Shown: one piece after another, positions 48,401 to 60,056 of the stretch
Layout: every line of letters begins with the position of its first letter
How positions within the stretch are numbered: position 1 is the stretch's first letter
Source of the DNA: Vitellaria paradoxa
Lineage: Eukaryota; Streptophyta; Magnoliopsida; Ericales; Sapotaceae
Reading direction: 5' to 3'
NCBI GenBank assembly: GCA_019916065.1
Contig: CM034238.1
Span: 4,056,199 to 4,120,198, forward strand
DNA: 64,000 nucleotides
Made by a program: the position numbers and the translations under genes
The notes under the pieces: generated by a model
The model's input: only the letters and a program-made list of their open reading frames with translations
The model's database searches: none
What the model was told of the DNA's origin: nothing

Positions 48401-50851
48401 TAATTATCATACAACGTCATATTCATGATCAAATGCTCAGATCTAGTAGTTCACCAATTGGCTGTAATGCATTATCTGGAGAAAGAATAAAACTACTTTA
48501 TGTGTGATCTCTCATGTTTTCTTTCATCCTTCCCAAAAGCTTATGGTTTTTTTTTAGCTTAATATAATGTATCCCTGCAAAATTAGATCTGTGATGTTTC
48601 TCTGCATGCTCATCCTTATATGTTATTGCGGAAATGAAAGGCACCAGTAATCTCTGCTTTTCTTTTTACTGTTGCGATTCTTTTGCCTTGCTAAAAGAAT
48701 TGCAACATTGTTTATTGATTTGCTAAGATTTGGATTGTAACGCCCCTTCTTTTGTTGGCTAGTTATGGTACCAACTTTCTAAAGCACTAGCTGAGAAAGC
48801 AGCTTGGGAATTTGCTAAGGAAAAAGGTTTGGATGTGGTTGTGATCAATCCTGGAACTGTTTTAGGCCCTAATATCCCCCCAATAATTAATTCAAGCATG
48901 TTGCTGCTGCTTCGCCTTCTTCAGGGTAATTTCTGTGAAAAGTTCTTGTAGATTTGGTTGATGCCTACTTTGATTTGTAAATATATTATATATCACTTAA
49001 GTAGACTGAATGGGACTATTCTTGTGTTTATTAGTACTATTTTGCTTGTAAAACTGTCAAATTTTTTTGGAGGGGCTGCTCCTTTATACAATACTTTTAC
49101 TCATCTTCCCCCCCGCCCCAAAAAAAAAAAGAAAAAAGACAAATATATTCCTTTGATCTACACTTGACAGCAAAATCCACCCATATCATTGTAACAGTGG
49201 GTGGTGGAAGAATGTTTTTGTGAGACTGACAGATAACAGCCATCTGTTGGTTGACACTGTAAAATATTCAATTTTCATTGCCATTATCCTCACTCCATCG
49301 CAAACCTTTACAAACAAGAGTTTGCTTTTTTACAGTTATATTTTTACCATACCCAAGTTTGTAGTGTTGTTTTTTATCTATTTATTTATTTTTAAATGAT
49401 TTACTTGTTTAAGCATGTCCCATTTTGTAAGCAATGCCTTAAAACGGACTAAAGCTGACACCAAGATCTTACATTTGGGTTGAGGTAAGTTGGTTAGTTC
49501 ATTCCTCTTTGTAAATTGCGTCAAATTAAACTCCCAAATATTTTTAGAGTTTATACATGATTCTTGAGCCAAAATGGGAATCCTCAAACTGGTAGCTTGC
49601 GCTGAAAGCATGCACCCTCATAAACTTAAGGTATTTCATGTTTCTTATGTCTTTTAGAACAAGAATTCATGTTCACAATGCTTAAATTATAGACTTTTCT
49701 TGGGCTGTCTTATTGAAACACTATTATGCTCCCCTCGTTACTTAGGACTGGCCAATTTGTGTCAAAATGAAAATCACAGCAGGAGTTATAGGCAATGGGG
49801 CAAACAAAAACTAACATAGAATTTTATTTTCTTCCAGGCTGTACTGAAACATACGGGGATCTCCTCATGGGATATGTCCATTTTAAAGATGTGGCCCTAG
49901 CGCACATATTGGTCTATGAGAATGCATCTGCTACTGGAAGGCACTTGTGTGTCGAAGCAATATCACATTATGGTGACTTTGCAGCCATGGTTGCAGAGCT
50001 TTATCCTGAATATAATGTCCCCAGGTAATGTTTAGTCATTCCAACCAACACCCCCCCCCCAAAAAAAATAAATAAATAAATAGATAAAGTGTTCCAAATA
50101 TTTTTATTTAAACTATTTACATGATTTTATCAAGATAATTGACGTAATAGTGGTGTGATGGGATTGTGAACCTTGTGAATATACCATATGGTTAAATAAA
50201 CTCTAGTTTCAGGTGTAAAATTGATTGGCAATATGCCTATATGGAAAAATAAGATTGTTAAAGCAGTCATTTTGTTTTCATTTTTGGTGTTCTCTTTTTT
50301 TTTTTTTTTTTAAAAAGAAGGAATGGGGGTTGCTCTTGTTTATATTGTAATCTATGTATTTTGGCTCTCCAATGTGTGTTTATCTGTATCTGTGTTATCT
50401 GGCATTAGGTCCTGGTTCCACTCACACCCTCACCAGGCATCGGCCTTTAGTGTCCCAAGTCCAAAAACGGCGCCATGTTTTTCGAATTAGAATCGATCGG
50501 ACCATCCTCCTTTACTGTTCCACTGTTGGCATATGATAAACATCATGTTGTCCTTCATTTTTCTTTAATTACTTGCTTCTGAAAATTTCAAGCTTACCTT
50601 CCTAGGGTGTTACAGTTTGTCGTTGCATTGTTATGATTGTTTGGCAACTGAAATTTGAAAGAATCATTTCTTAAAAAGGAAAATCTATATTAATGTTGTC
50701 TTGAAGGCTGCCAAGGGATACTCATCCTGGATTGCTGAGGGTGAAGGATGCAGCTAAGAAGCTGATGGACTTGGGTTTACAATTCATTCCCATGGAGCAA
50801 ATGATCAAGGATGCAGTGGAGAGTTTGAAGAGCAAAGGCTTGATTTCTTAA
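45427..50851 (+). CDS. Cinnamoyl-CoA-reductase-like NAD(P)-dependent reductase (extended SDR)
   Basis: Six exons, 45427-45553, 45665-45837, 45922-46107, 48763-48925, 49838-50024 and 50707-50851, give 326 residues; every intron is GT-AG and in phase. The nucleotide-binding VTGGSGSIGSWVV is near the start, followed by RATVKD, the catalytic Ser region VVVTSSISAI, and Tyr165-x-x-x-Lys169 in LWYQLSK. NPGTVLGP and the C-terminal HLCVEAISHYGDFAAMVAEL and LMDLGLQFIPMEQMIKDAVE are intact. True CCRs carry NWYCYGK at the active site; this has LWYQLSK. It is therefore a CCR-like aldehyde/ketone reductase of unknown substrate, not a confident lignin CCR. The first intron opens with a (CT)n microsatellite at its donor. 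Confidence 0.94.
46262..46720. mobile_element. ~460-bp MITE in reductase intron 3
   Basis: Same family as 22840-23392 and 51712-52292 (AATCCGTTAGAACGGATTTA core; closes ATCACTCCAAAGGGGCTC). It is absent from the duplicated block, where sequence runs straight through at about 57286. Confidence 0.75.
46871..47846. mobile_element. ~980-bp AT-rich non-autonomous DNA element
   Basis: Begins GACCCGTTTAGTGAC and ends GTTATTAAACGGCCGC, an imperfect inverted repeat sharing GTTTA. The interior is almost only TTAATTTAAT-type sequence. The other block shows the empty site (GTAATGCCACATAAAC near 57424). A short duplication (AAC/TAC) is possible; superfamily undetermined. Confidence 0.7.
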
Positions 50852-51711
50852 GCAAAACTTTGTTTCTGAACCTGCTGGGGGCCTTTTATTCTTGCCATTG
50901 ATAGATGGCAAGGATTTCAACATATAAATAAAGGATGCAGTGTGCTTGTTAGATGATCATCTCTGTATTTGTAACTTTTTATTCTTGACATTGATATATC
51001 TCTGCAAACACTTTGGCCAGCTCGTTTGGTTGGAGATTAAATTATTATATCTATGCCTCGTGTGGTAAGAAAGTCATTACTTCGCACTCAGGAAAACAAA
51101 GTGGCGGTATATTTGTGGATTTATTCATTTCAAGCAAGTGCTGTTCAAGGGTTGATACAATCTCACCAAAATTCAGACTTCGCCCCTTCATCTTTCAATG
51201 GTAGCATTCAACGCCATGAGGCACGTACCCATTTTTCTCAATCCTCTTCATTTTTTTTGGTTAATATTTCGTTCGAGGTTTTGATTTAAAATATAAATAT
51301 AATATTCAATTTATCTTTCACGTGATACATGGTGTATGTATATATATAATTTTTTTTCAAAATTTCAGACAAAAGTTTACCGAAAGAAAAAAATAAATGT
51401 GATGTTGAAATTTGATAAGAAAGTAATAGATATTAATAGTTGCAATTGATAGATTACTGATCAATTGGAATTTGGGTAAAATTGTGAGGGTTTTTAAGTA
51501 TAAGTAATCCATTTTTAAAAACTAATTGAATTTTTGTCATTTTTAAAGGAATTATAAGATGAAAATAAAATAAATAATAGTTTGAATTTTTTTGGAGAAA
51601 ATTAAAAAAAATGAATTTTTGAATTGAAACTTTTAAATTTTAAATGCATGAATTTCTATTTTAATAAATGAGAATTTTAGAATTTAAATACATTAACTTT
51701 TATTAATATTT
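50852..51711. other. 3' flank of the reductase gene
   Basis: Probable 3' UTR to about 51000, then AT-rich sequence with no recognised feature. Confidence 0.5.
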
Positions 51712-52292
51712 TATGCACCATTAGGAGTATCAAGAAATAAAATAAAACAAAATAAATCTTCAACAACTTCTATAAATCACTAAATTTTCTATTACACATT
51801 CTCACCTGTACTAATTTAGAAAAAATTCAATATTTTGTCAAAAAAATAAAAAATCTTAAAGGAGGTTAACCGAGTGCGTAAATTTTTTTTTATAATTATA
51901 TTTTTTGAGTAGAAAATTTTTAAACAAGTACCATTGTCGATATTTTATACGAATTTTTTAAATCCGTTAGAACGGATTTGGAAAACCGTCGTAACGGTTT
52001 TGGTTTTGGTGCTGTACATCTCTAAAAAAAATTTTTGAAACCGTTAGAACGGATTTAAAAAACCGTTCTAACAGTTTGTCAATGTCGAGAGAGAAAGTAA
52101 AACTATTGTTGCAGAATATTAAAGTGTTGATTTTTTGAATCTGTTATAATGGATTTGGAAAAACCGTTCTAACGGTTTTGATACTATTCATCTACAAAAA
52201 ATACGGTCTAAAAAAAATCAAATACTATTTTTTACCTAAAATCACATTTTATCTAATTTTTTTTTATTTTTTATCACTCCAAACTCACGCTT
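51712..52292. mobile_element. ~580-bp MITE, CCGTTCTAACGG family
   Basis: Three palindromic GAACGGATTT/AAAACCGTTCTAACGG-type blocks in tandem order, as in 22840-23392; closes ATCACTCCAAACTCACGC. Confidence 0.65.
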
Positions 52293-53779
52293 AGTTGCAT
52301 TTGGCTCATAATTTAATTACACTCAAACTAAAAATTCACTTATTTAGAATTTTCGTGTTACTACTTCATTAAAATAGAATTTTTAACCAAATTCTTAAAA
52401 AAAAATTCTATTAATCTTTTTTCTTTCTCTTCGCGCCCGAAACTAAAGGAAAAAGCAAAAAAGAAAATTAAAAAATATCTTATTCGTAATTTTTTATTTA
52501 CTTTATCAAGTGGCCTCTTCAATTTCTAATTAGCAATGTTGTGAGAGGTGCGAGGGAGCTGGCATCCTTATCACTACGTTTTGCAATGTTAGTTTGGGAT
52601 ATTACGTTGGAGGTTGTTGAATTAAAATTTAATAATTTAAATTTATTTATATATTTTTTTATCAAAAGTGCGAATGTGTTATTTCGGATTATGGGCGAAT
52701 TAAAAATTAATTATTTAAATTTATTTATATATTTTAGAAAGTGTTTAGATAATAAAAAATAGAAAAAATTAGTGTCAGAATGTCACATGATAAAATTTAA
52801 TTAGAAGAAATTGATAATTTTTTTTAATTTTTTTATAACTTTTGTGAAATTTAATAAAACAAACACCCCTTTAATATGAAAAATTGTAATATATCTGGAC
52901 GCTAAATGTGACCAAAATGACATTTTGGAGGTGTTTGGTTGGTAAAATTTGACCAAAAAAATATAATAAAAATATAAAAATTTAATATAAAAGTAATTAA
53001 TATATAGTAAAATTTGATTGGACCAAAGTACAAAAAAAATTAATAAAATGTGATAAATTTAGCTAATTTTGACTGCCCGTCGGCTAAAATCCTGCCGCCA
53101 AGCCGTTTACAGCCACGAACTCCCTATGCTCAATCCTCTAGTTCAATCGTGGCACTTCCTCTGCTCCCCAGCACAGCAACTGTAGTCGAATTTATTATTT
53201 TAAAAAAAAAGTAGAGAGAGAGAAAGGGAAAAAAAGAGAGAGAGATCGAGTAACTTAAAAAATAATAAAATTTGAGGGGAAGTTTGGGCGCATAATTTTT
53301 AATTTTTTTTGTCAAAAATTATTAATTGTAATTTTTTTATGTATCTTTTGGTTTAATTTTTGTAGTTTCTAATGAAGATCTATTAATTTGATTTTTGGGA
53401 ACCAGCGATAATGGAACCAACTGACCGTAAATTAATTAATTCGATTTCTTCTTCTTGCTGCTGGATTGAGTGCAAAGATGGGTTCGTCTCTTCTCAATGC
53501 TTTATGAAGCAGAGATTGAGGTTTCTTCCAAGTGTGCTCCGCATTTGATTGATTTATCTGGATTTTATGGGTTTTGTTTGTTTTCTAATTTCAATTTTAA
53601 AACTCTGAAAGTGGAATTAAAAAATTTAAAACTTTCTTGATTTATGACAGTTGATTTGGTTATACACAAATGACGGGGAGTTAGGGTTAACAGTTAATTG
53701 GGTATTTGAATGTTGAGCAGTGTCTTATAATTTTGTGAGTATTTTAGTTTTTGTTAAATGGATATGGTTGCATTGCATG
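52293..53779. other. AT-rich spacer
   Basis: A small direct repeat (TTAATTATTTAAATTTATTT-like) at about 52620-52740. The 53400-53560 stretch has transcript-like composition and a ten-codon ORF (ATG at 53478) but nothing recognisable. Confidence 0.4.
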
Positions 53780-54227
53780 CAGTGACGGATTCAGAATTTT
53801 ATTATAATGGGGTTAAGTCGATAAATAAAAATAATATACTTGATTTATATATAATTTGTTTTAAGATATATATTTTATGAAGGTAAAAAGATAAAAATAT
53901 CTCAAAAATTATATTATTTTCTAAAGAAATTTTATTTCTAACAGGAGCAAAACTTTTAAATTACTTTAGGTATAAAGCCAATTTGTTTTAAAAGATATAT
54001 TTTATAAAGGAAAAAATACAAAAATATCTTAAAAATTATATTATTTTTTAAATGAATTTTGTTTTAAGTGAGGGTAAAATTTATAAATTGTTTAAAGTAT
54101 AGAGACAATTTATTTTAAAAGATATATTTTATAAAAGTAAAAAAAAATATCTTAAAAATTATATTATTTTTTATAAAAATTTTGTTTAGGGTCAATTGAC
54201 CCCCCGGGACGGGTGCATCCGCCCATA
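53780..54227. mobile_element. Non-autonomous DNA element with CAGTGACGGAT end and internal repeats
   Basis: Left end CAGTGACGGATTCAGA; right end GTGCATCCGCCC, whose complement shares GGCGGAT. TGCATG is found just outside on both sides. The interior contains three ~125-bp tandem units beginning TTTGTTTTAAGATATA. It resembles widespread plant elements with CAGTGGCGGA ends. Confidence 0.6.
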
Positions 54228-54869
54228 AGTGCATGAACTTTTGAAATTCACGAGTTTCATCCTTAGATTCCTTGTTAAGTGATAAATTTTTGGTTGTGTT
54301 ATTGTTGACTACGTGCTTATGGAGATGATGGCTGGGAAAACTTAATTTTAAAGTTTGTTTGGTTAAAAAAAAAATTATTAATTCTTTAGTAGTCTTTTTT
54401 CATTGAAATTTAATTTTTTTTCTTTTTTTACCAATTATAACTTTTAAATAACTTTTAAATGTGTTAATTATTAATTTTTTGAGTAATGATAATTATTTTT
54501 AATAAAATATATTAATAAATAGTATAATTTAATAATAAATTATTATTAGATTTGATAAAAATAATATAATCTAATAAAATATTAAAAAAACATTTTAATA
54601 ATTATTATTATTTTAATAGTAGTTTTAATTTTAATAAAATAAATATTTTAATCTAAAATTTTTTATTTTCATTTTAAAAAAATTAAATATTCTAATATGT
54701 AATTATTATTAATTTTAATTTTACTAAAATAATTATTATTTATTAATAAATAATTTTAATTTAATAACATGGATTATTTTAATCATAAAATATTATTTTA
54801 ACTTCAATAAAATAAAGTATTATAAGTTTAATAAAATAAAAATAGGGGGGAGAGAGATCCGTTCAAAAC

Positions 54870-55048
54870 TACAGAGGAGCATTTTGGTCTTTTTACAATG
54901 ACATCTTAACGGTGTTGCAAACAAAATTAATGGAATGGTATTAAGTGTGACAAACATTTGGGTCTAAGAAAGGTAAGTATCAGGTTTAAAAGGTTGAATG
55001 AGATTCCTGAATTATGTTTAATGTTCAGGAGATGTATGTGTGTTACCC
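54870..55048. mobile_element. Solo or orphan Mutator-like TIR
   Basis: The complement of this stretch begins GGGTAACACACATAC and continues through CTGAACATTAA, AGACCCAAATGTTTGTCACA and AATACCATTCCATTAATTTT. It parallels the Pack-MULE TIR at 10791-10960. No partner end was found. Its end lies within ~10 bp of the start of duplication copy 2. Confidence 0.6.
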
Positions 55049-55054
55049 AAAATA

Positions 55055-58000
55055 AATTGATACAATTTATAGGTAATTTCTTTGACATTATTTACATAAT
55101 AATTAGTTAAGAAAGTATTGCAGAAAAATACAAATATCAATTTTTTATTTTATTTTTACTAACAACGTATTAGTTGAACCTACTTTTTTATTATTTTACA
55201 ACTAGATTTAGATTTGATTTTCATTAAATTTTTTATTTTTAATAAAATAAAAATTATAGAAATGTCTCAAATAACAAAAGCATCTAAGTAGATGTTAATT
55301 AATTAAGAAGTACTAAAAATTAAAAAAAATTATGAAAGTAATATTTAATTAAAGGATATTTAATAAAATAAATAAATAAAATTACTTAACTAAGTTGTTT
55401 TTTTAATACTATTAAAATTGTAATTAGTTATAGAAAATTTAGAAGTATTATAATGAGGGGAAAAAAATCACCAAATTTTTTATGAATTTTAAAGTCCCAG
55501 CCTTACTCTTAGTATTTTGTTTTATATAATTTTATGAATATGGATGATTTTATCATTCACAATAGAATTTATAATGTTTAAATAGTAATATAGTTTATTT
55601 CTAATAAATTTTTAAATAAAAAATAAACCGTCTTGTTAATCTTTAGAGCATTTGTTAGCATTTAAGAAGTATGAATACGAATATGAGATATGAGTACGAT
55701 ACAGACATGATAATTTAAAAAAAAATGAGAATACAAATATGTAGAGATATAGTCAAAAAATTATAAATTTTATATATTTTTATCAGTTACATATATGAAT
55801 ATAACGTTCACAACAAAATTAATTTAGGATATGTTCGGCACAATGTAAAACTCTGATAAAATTTATGAAAATCTCTAAAAGTTATTCAGTTTTTATTTCA
55901 CTGCACGAATTACAAACTCATAATTATCTCAATTTTTGTCACTTAAATGCCCCCTTAATATCTAATTCAATATAGTAAAATATAAGTCATAAGATTTTAT
56001 AATTTGAAAAATTTTAGGTGGTATTTGGTTTACTTTTCTATTTTCTGTTTTTGCTTAATGTATTAAAAATCTCAAAATGAGAAAATGGAAAGTACCCTAT
56101 TTTCTTATCTTGAGATTTTCATTATTTTGGGTTAAAAACTCTCAAAATGATTTTTTGTCATTTTTTATTTTATGTGTAAACTCATTTTCTATTTTTGAAA
56201 TAAATTTTAAAAATATAAGTAAGCAAATGAGTTTTGAATTATTTTTCTTAATTTAAGAAGTATAAAATAAAAAATGAGATAAAAATAGAAAATAAATATA
56301 AAAAAACTAAAAAATAGAAAAATAAAAAAGTGATGCCTTAACTGTCCAAATCTAAATTTTTTTAATTATATGTTATTTGACAAAAATAGTAAAATCCCTG
56401 CTTCCTAGGCTAGCACTGCATTAACTGAAGTGAGGAGTGAGAGAAAGCTAGGGCTCTGTCAACTAGAGTGAGAAAAGTAGAAGGGGTCTGCGTAATCGGA
56501 GATTCGGAGCTGGCAGGGGCATCGGGGAATTGCTGGTCCGTGACCTCCGCGATCGCCGCTACACCGTTCACGCCACCGTTAAAGATCTCAGTCTGTCTCT
56601 CTCTCTCTCTCTCTAAACCGCCGCTTCTCTTTGCCTTTAAACCTCTCTCTCTCTCTCTGTCTCGAATTTTGATTTTGATTCTTTTTATGGGCAGAGGATG
56701 AGAAGGAAACGAAGCATCTAGAAGCTTTGGAAGGAGCTGAATCACGTTTCTGTCCCTTTTGGATCGATCTCCCTGACTACGACTACAGCTCCATCATCGC
56801 CGCGGTCAACGGCGACTGCTTCACTTCCCCTGTATCGTCGATCAAGTTCAAGACCCCGAGGTATGTATATGCATTTACATGATTACAAATCTACAATCGT
56901 TTCTGGTCAATTATTATTTCGACGCGGCATATGATGGCAGAGGGAGCTACTGGGACCTGCAATTAAGGGGACAAACAATGTGCTCACGGCGGCGAAGGAG
57001 TCGGGGGTTCGGTGCGTGGTGGTCACCTCTTCCACATCGGCTATCACGCCGAGCCCTCACTGGCTGGCTGATAAGGTCAAGAACGAGGATTGCTGGACTG
57101 ATGTTGAGTACTGCAAGCAGAATGGAGTTTGAGAGCCTTATTAATTTTCCTAGTTGTTATTACATTTTCTGTTTCTTCTATTTTGTTTTACCTTCGTGTC
57201 ACTCTAAATTTCATTATCTCCTTGTTACTTATCAGTCTCCCAATTGTGAATGTGTTAACATATATTTTGCTATTAATCAAATATTGTATTATCCTAAGAC
57301 CAAATTAAAATTTATTTCTTGAAAATATGAAACCCTTAAACCTCTGTATCAATCACAATCGAGCAGTGTTTCAATGTGAGTAATTACATGTTGGAAAGTA
57401 ATATGGAGATCAGAAAAGAAAGAGTAATGCCACATAAACAAATTAAATTAGGAACTTGCTCTACAAAATGATGTGTTAGTTCACTAATTGGGTGAAAATT
57501 TCACTGATTGGGTGAAAATTTCATCCACATCAATGCAAACAGTTATGGCACCAATCACAAGATTGACAGATCAGTCTGTTCTATTACTTTGTACACCTAA
57601 AGTAATATGTTATAGGTAAGGAATATGTTATTGTTGAAAAATGAAATGGTTTAGCGGAAAAGTATGGTGGAAGAGGAAGTTTCAACTTTCATGTGATGCA
57701 TTTTCACATTAAATAACCGCGAAGCATTTGATTAAAGAAGTCGTGGGTGGGTTTACTAGATCTTTTGCTGGCTCACTCTGGATCATGCAGGGGGGACAGT
57801 TTTATCTTAGCTTTGTCTCACTTATGAGTCAAAATCTCAATGTAGTAGGGCTCTAGAAAGTAATTATCAACAACGGCCGCTTCCAGTTAGTAATGCCATC
57901 AAATTAGACTGTATGCAATGCGTAATACTAATGGGATATATGAATTTTTAGTGTACTTTGCTTTGGTGTATGTTTGATTGTGCATGCAAAATGCATATTC

Positions 58001-59350
58001 ATGCTTAATTATTAAACAACGTCATATTCATGATCAAATTCTCAGATCTAATAGTTCGCCAATGGGCTGTAATGCATTATCCGGAGAAAGAATAAAACTA
58101 CTTTGGGTGATCCCTCATGTCATCTTTTCCCAAAGGCATACACTTTTGTTTAGCTTAATATAATATATCCCTGCAAAATTAGATTTGTGATGTTTCTATG
58201 CATTCTCATCCTTATATGTTATTGTGGAAACGAAAGGGACCAGTAATCTCTACTTTCCTTTTTACTGTTGCTATTTTTTTTCCGTTGCTGAAAGAATTGC
58301 AAAATTGTTTATTGATTTTTTAAAATCTGGATTGTAATGCCCATTCTTTTGTTGGCTAGTTATGGTGCCCCCTTTCTAAAACACTAGCTGAGAAAGCAGC
58401 TTGGGAATTTGCTAAGGAAAAATGTTTGGATGTGGTTGTGGTGAATCCTGGAACTGTCATGGGCCCTAACATCCCCCCGAAGATTTAATGCAAGCATGTT
58501 AATGCTTCTTCCCCTTCTTCAAGGTAATTTCTGCGTAAAGTTCTTGTTAATTTGGTTGATGCCTAGTTTGATTTGTAAATATATTGTATATCACTTAAGT
58601 AGACTGAATGGGACTATTCATGTGTCTATTAGCATTATTTTGCACGTAAAACTGTCAAATTTTTTTTTGGAGGGGTTCCTCCCAAATATATTACTTTTAC
58701 TCATCCCACACAAAAAAAAAAAAAAAAGACAGAAATATATTCCTTTGATCTACACTTGATAGCAGGATCCACCCATATCCTTCTAACAGTTGGTGGGCGG
58801 AAGAAAGTTCTTATGATACTGACAGACAACAACCATCTGTCGGTTGACGTTGTAAAATATTCAATTTTCATTGTCATAATCCCCACTCCACCCCAAACCT
58901 TTACAAACAAGAGTTCGCTTTTTACAATTATGTTTTTACCATATCCAAGTTTGCAGTGTCGTGTTTCATTTATTTATTTGTTTTTAATGATTTACTTATT
59001 TAGGCATGTCCCATTTTGTAAGCAATGCCTTAAACAGACTAAAGTTGACACCAATATCTTACATTTGAGTAGGGGTAAGTTGGTTGGTTCATTTCTCTTT
59101 CTAAATTGCGTCAAATAAACTCTCAAATGTTTTTAGAGTTTATACATGATTGTTGGGCCTCAAAAATGGGAAAATGGTTCCTAAAGTTGGTAGCTTGCAT
59201 TGAAATCATGTACACTCATAAACTTAATGCATTTTCATGTTTCTTATGTTTTGTAGAATGAGAATTCATGTTCACGATGCTTAAATTATAGAGTTTTCAT
59301 GAGCTGTCTTATTTGAACAACATTCTGCTCTCTCATTACTTAGGACTGAC
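55055..59350 (+). repeat. Segmental duplication, copy 2 (truncated)
   Basis: Collinear with 44580-49750 from upstream of exon 1 to intron 4, ending at ATTACTTAGGACTGACCA, after which similarity stops and retroelement sequence begins. Exons 5 and 6 are missing. Confidence 0.92.
56462..58523 (+). pseudogene. Decayed duplicate of the CCR-like reductase
   Basis: Remnants of exons 1-4 lie at about 56462-56590, 56695-56860, 56941-57126 and 58360-58523. The start ATG is lost, exon 1 and exon 2 have frame-shifting indels, the exon 3 donor GTGAGA has become GTTTGA, and exon 4 runs into a stop after NIPPK. The active-site Tyr codon is replaced by Cys (LWCPLSK). Exons 5-6 are absent. Several separate lesions make function very unlikely. 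Confidence 0.93.
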
Positions 59351-60056
59351 CACCACCAACACGGATTTGTACCGATGCCGAGCACACCAAAACCAACAGC
59401 TAATTGGAGAAAGAATGGTCTACGAAGTATTCGCAGTAGGCGACGAGTCCTCGCCTGCCAAGAGGAAGTATGCTCTAGAGGTGACCATAGGCAGGGAGAT
59501 GTTGACAATAGACTGACCGAACAAGAAGGCCAGAGCGGAACAGTTCCCAATTACTTTCACCGAGGAAGAGGCAAAGGAGGTATTTCAATCCTGCAATGAT
59601 CCTCTTATTATTTCGTCGATAATTGCAAATTACAAGATTAGGGGGATTTTAGTTGATATTGGGACCTCGGCGGACATTTTGTATTTGAAGGCGTATGAAA
59701 AGATAAATATGGGCAAAGATAAACTGCAGGCAGATAAGTCGGTCCTAATCGGCTTCACAGGAGACCAAATAACTCCACTCGGATCCATAGTGTTGCCGAT
59801 GACCTTGGGAGGGGAACCGCATCAGGCAACCGAGATGGTTAAATTCTTCGTGGTGGACTCCCCTTCGCGATATAGTGCCATCCTAGGGAGGCCGTCGTTG
59901 AATAAGTTTAAGGCAGTTGTATCTACCTATCATCTGAGGATCAAGTTTCCGAGAGAGAATGGTGTAGGGTGTGTGAAAGGTGATCAAAAGTTGCCCGAAA
60001 ATGCTACATGTCATAGTGAAGAATTCCAACGGGAAGTGGAGAATGTGTGGAAATAA
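59351..60056 (+). mobile_element. Ty3/gypsy retrotransposon fragment (gag end and protease)
   Basis: From 59598 the frame reads DPLIISSIIANYKIRGILVD, then ADILYLKAYEKINMGKDKL, YSAILGRPSLNKFKAVVSTY and HLRIKFPRENGVG, the retropepsin-like region of plant gypsy elements. The catalytic D-S/T-G is changed to D-I-G. Upstream, a broken gag/protease linker is in other frames with stops. No LTR, reverse transcriptase or integrase adjoins. It abuts the broken end of the duplicated reductase block. Confidence 0.85.

Larger units (their letters stand above)
44580..49750 (+). repeat. Segmental duplication, copy 1 (carries the intact CCR-like gene)
   Basis: Collinear with 55055-59350 over the promoter, exons 1-4 and introns 1-4 of the reductase gene. 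Matching landmarks include CATTATTTACATAA, GAGAAGGAAACGA, GGGACAAACAATGTGCTCAC, AGTAATTATCAAC and ATTACTTAGGACTG. Copy 1 is longer because of two insertions in intron 3. Confidence 0.92.

Noticed and set aside
50404..50530. GC-richer stretch in reductase intron 5 as a hidden exon
   Set aside because: No frame joins in phase with exons 5 and 6, which already splice perfectly.
45427..50851. Calling this gene a lignin-pathway cinnamoyl-CoA reductase
   Set aside because: The diagnostic NWYCYGK motif is absent (LWYQLSK instead).
52541..52762. 73-codon frame
   Set aside because: Contains a duplicated AT-rich segment giving a repetitive, non-protein-like translation.
53478..53507. Short ORF MGSSLLNAL in transcript-like sequence
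   Set aside because: Ten codons including the stop, no continuation across a plausible splice.
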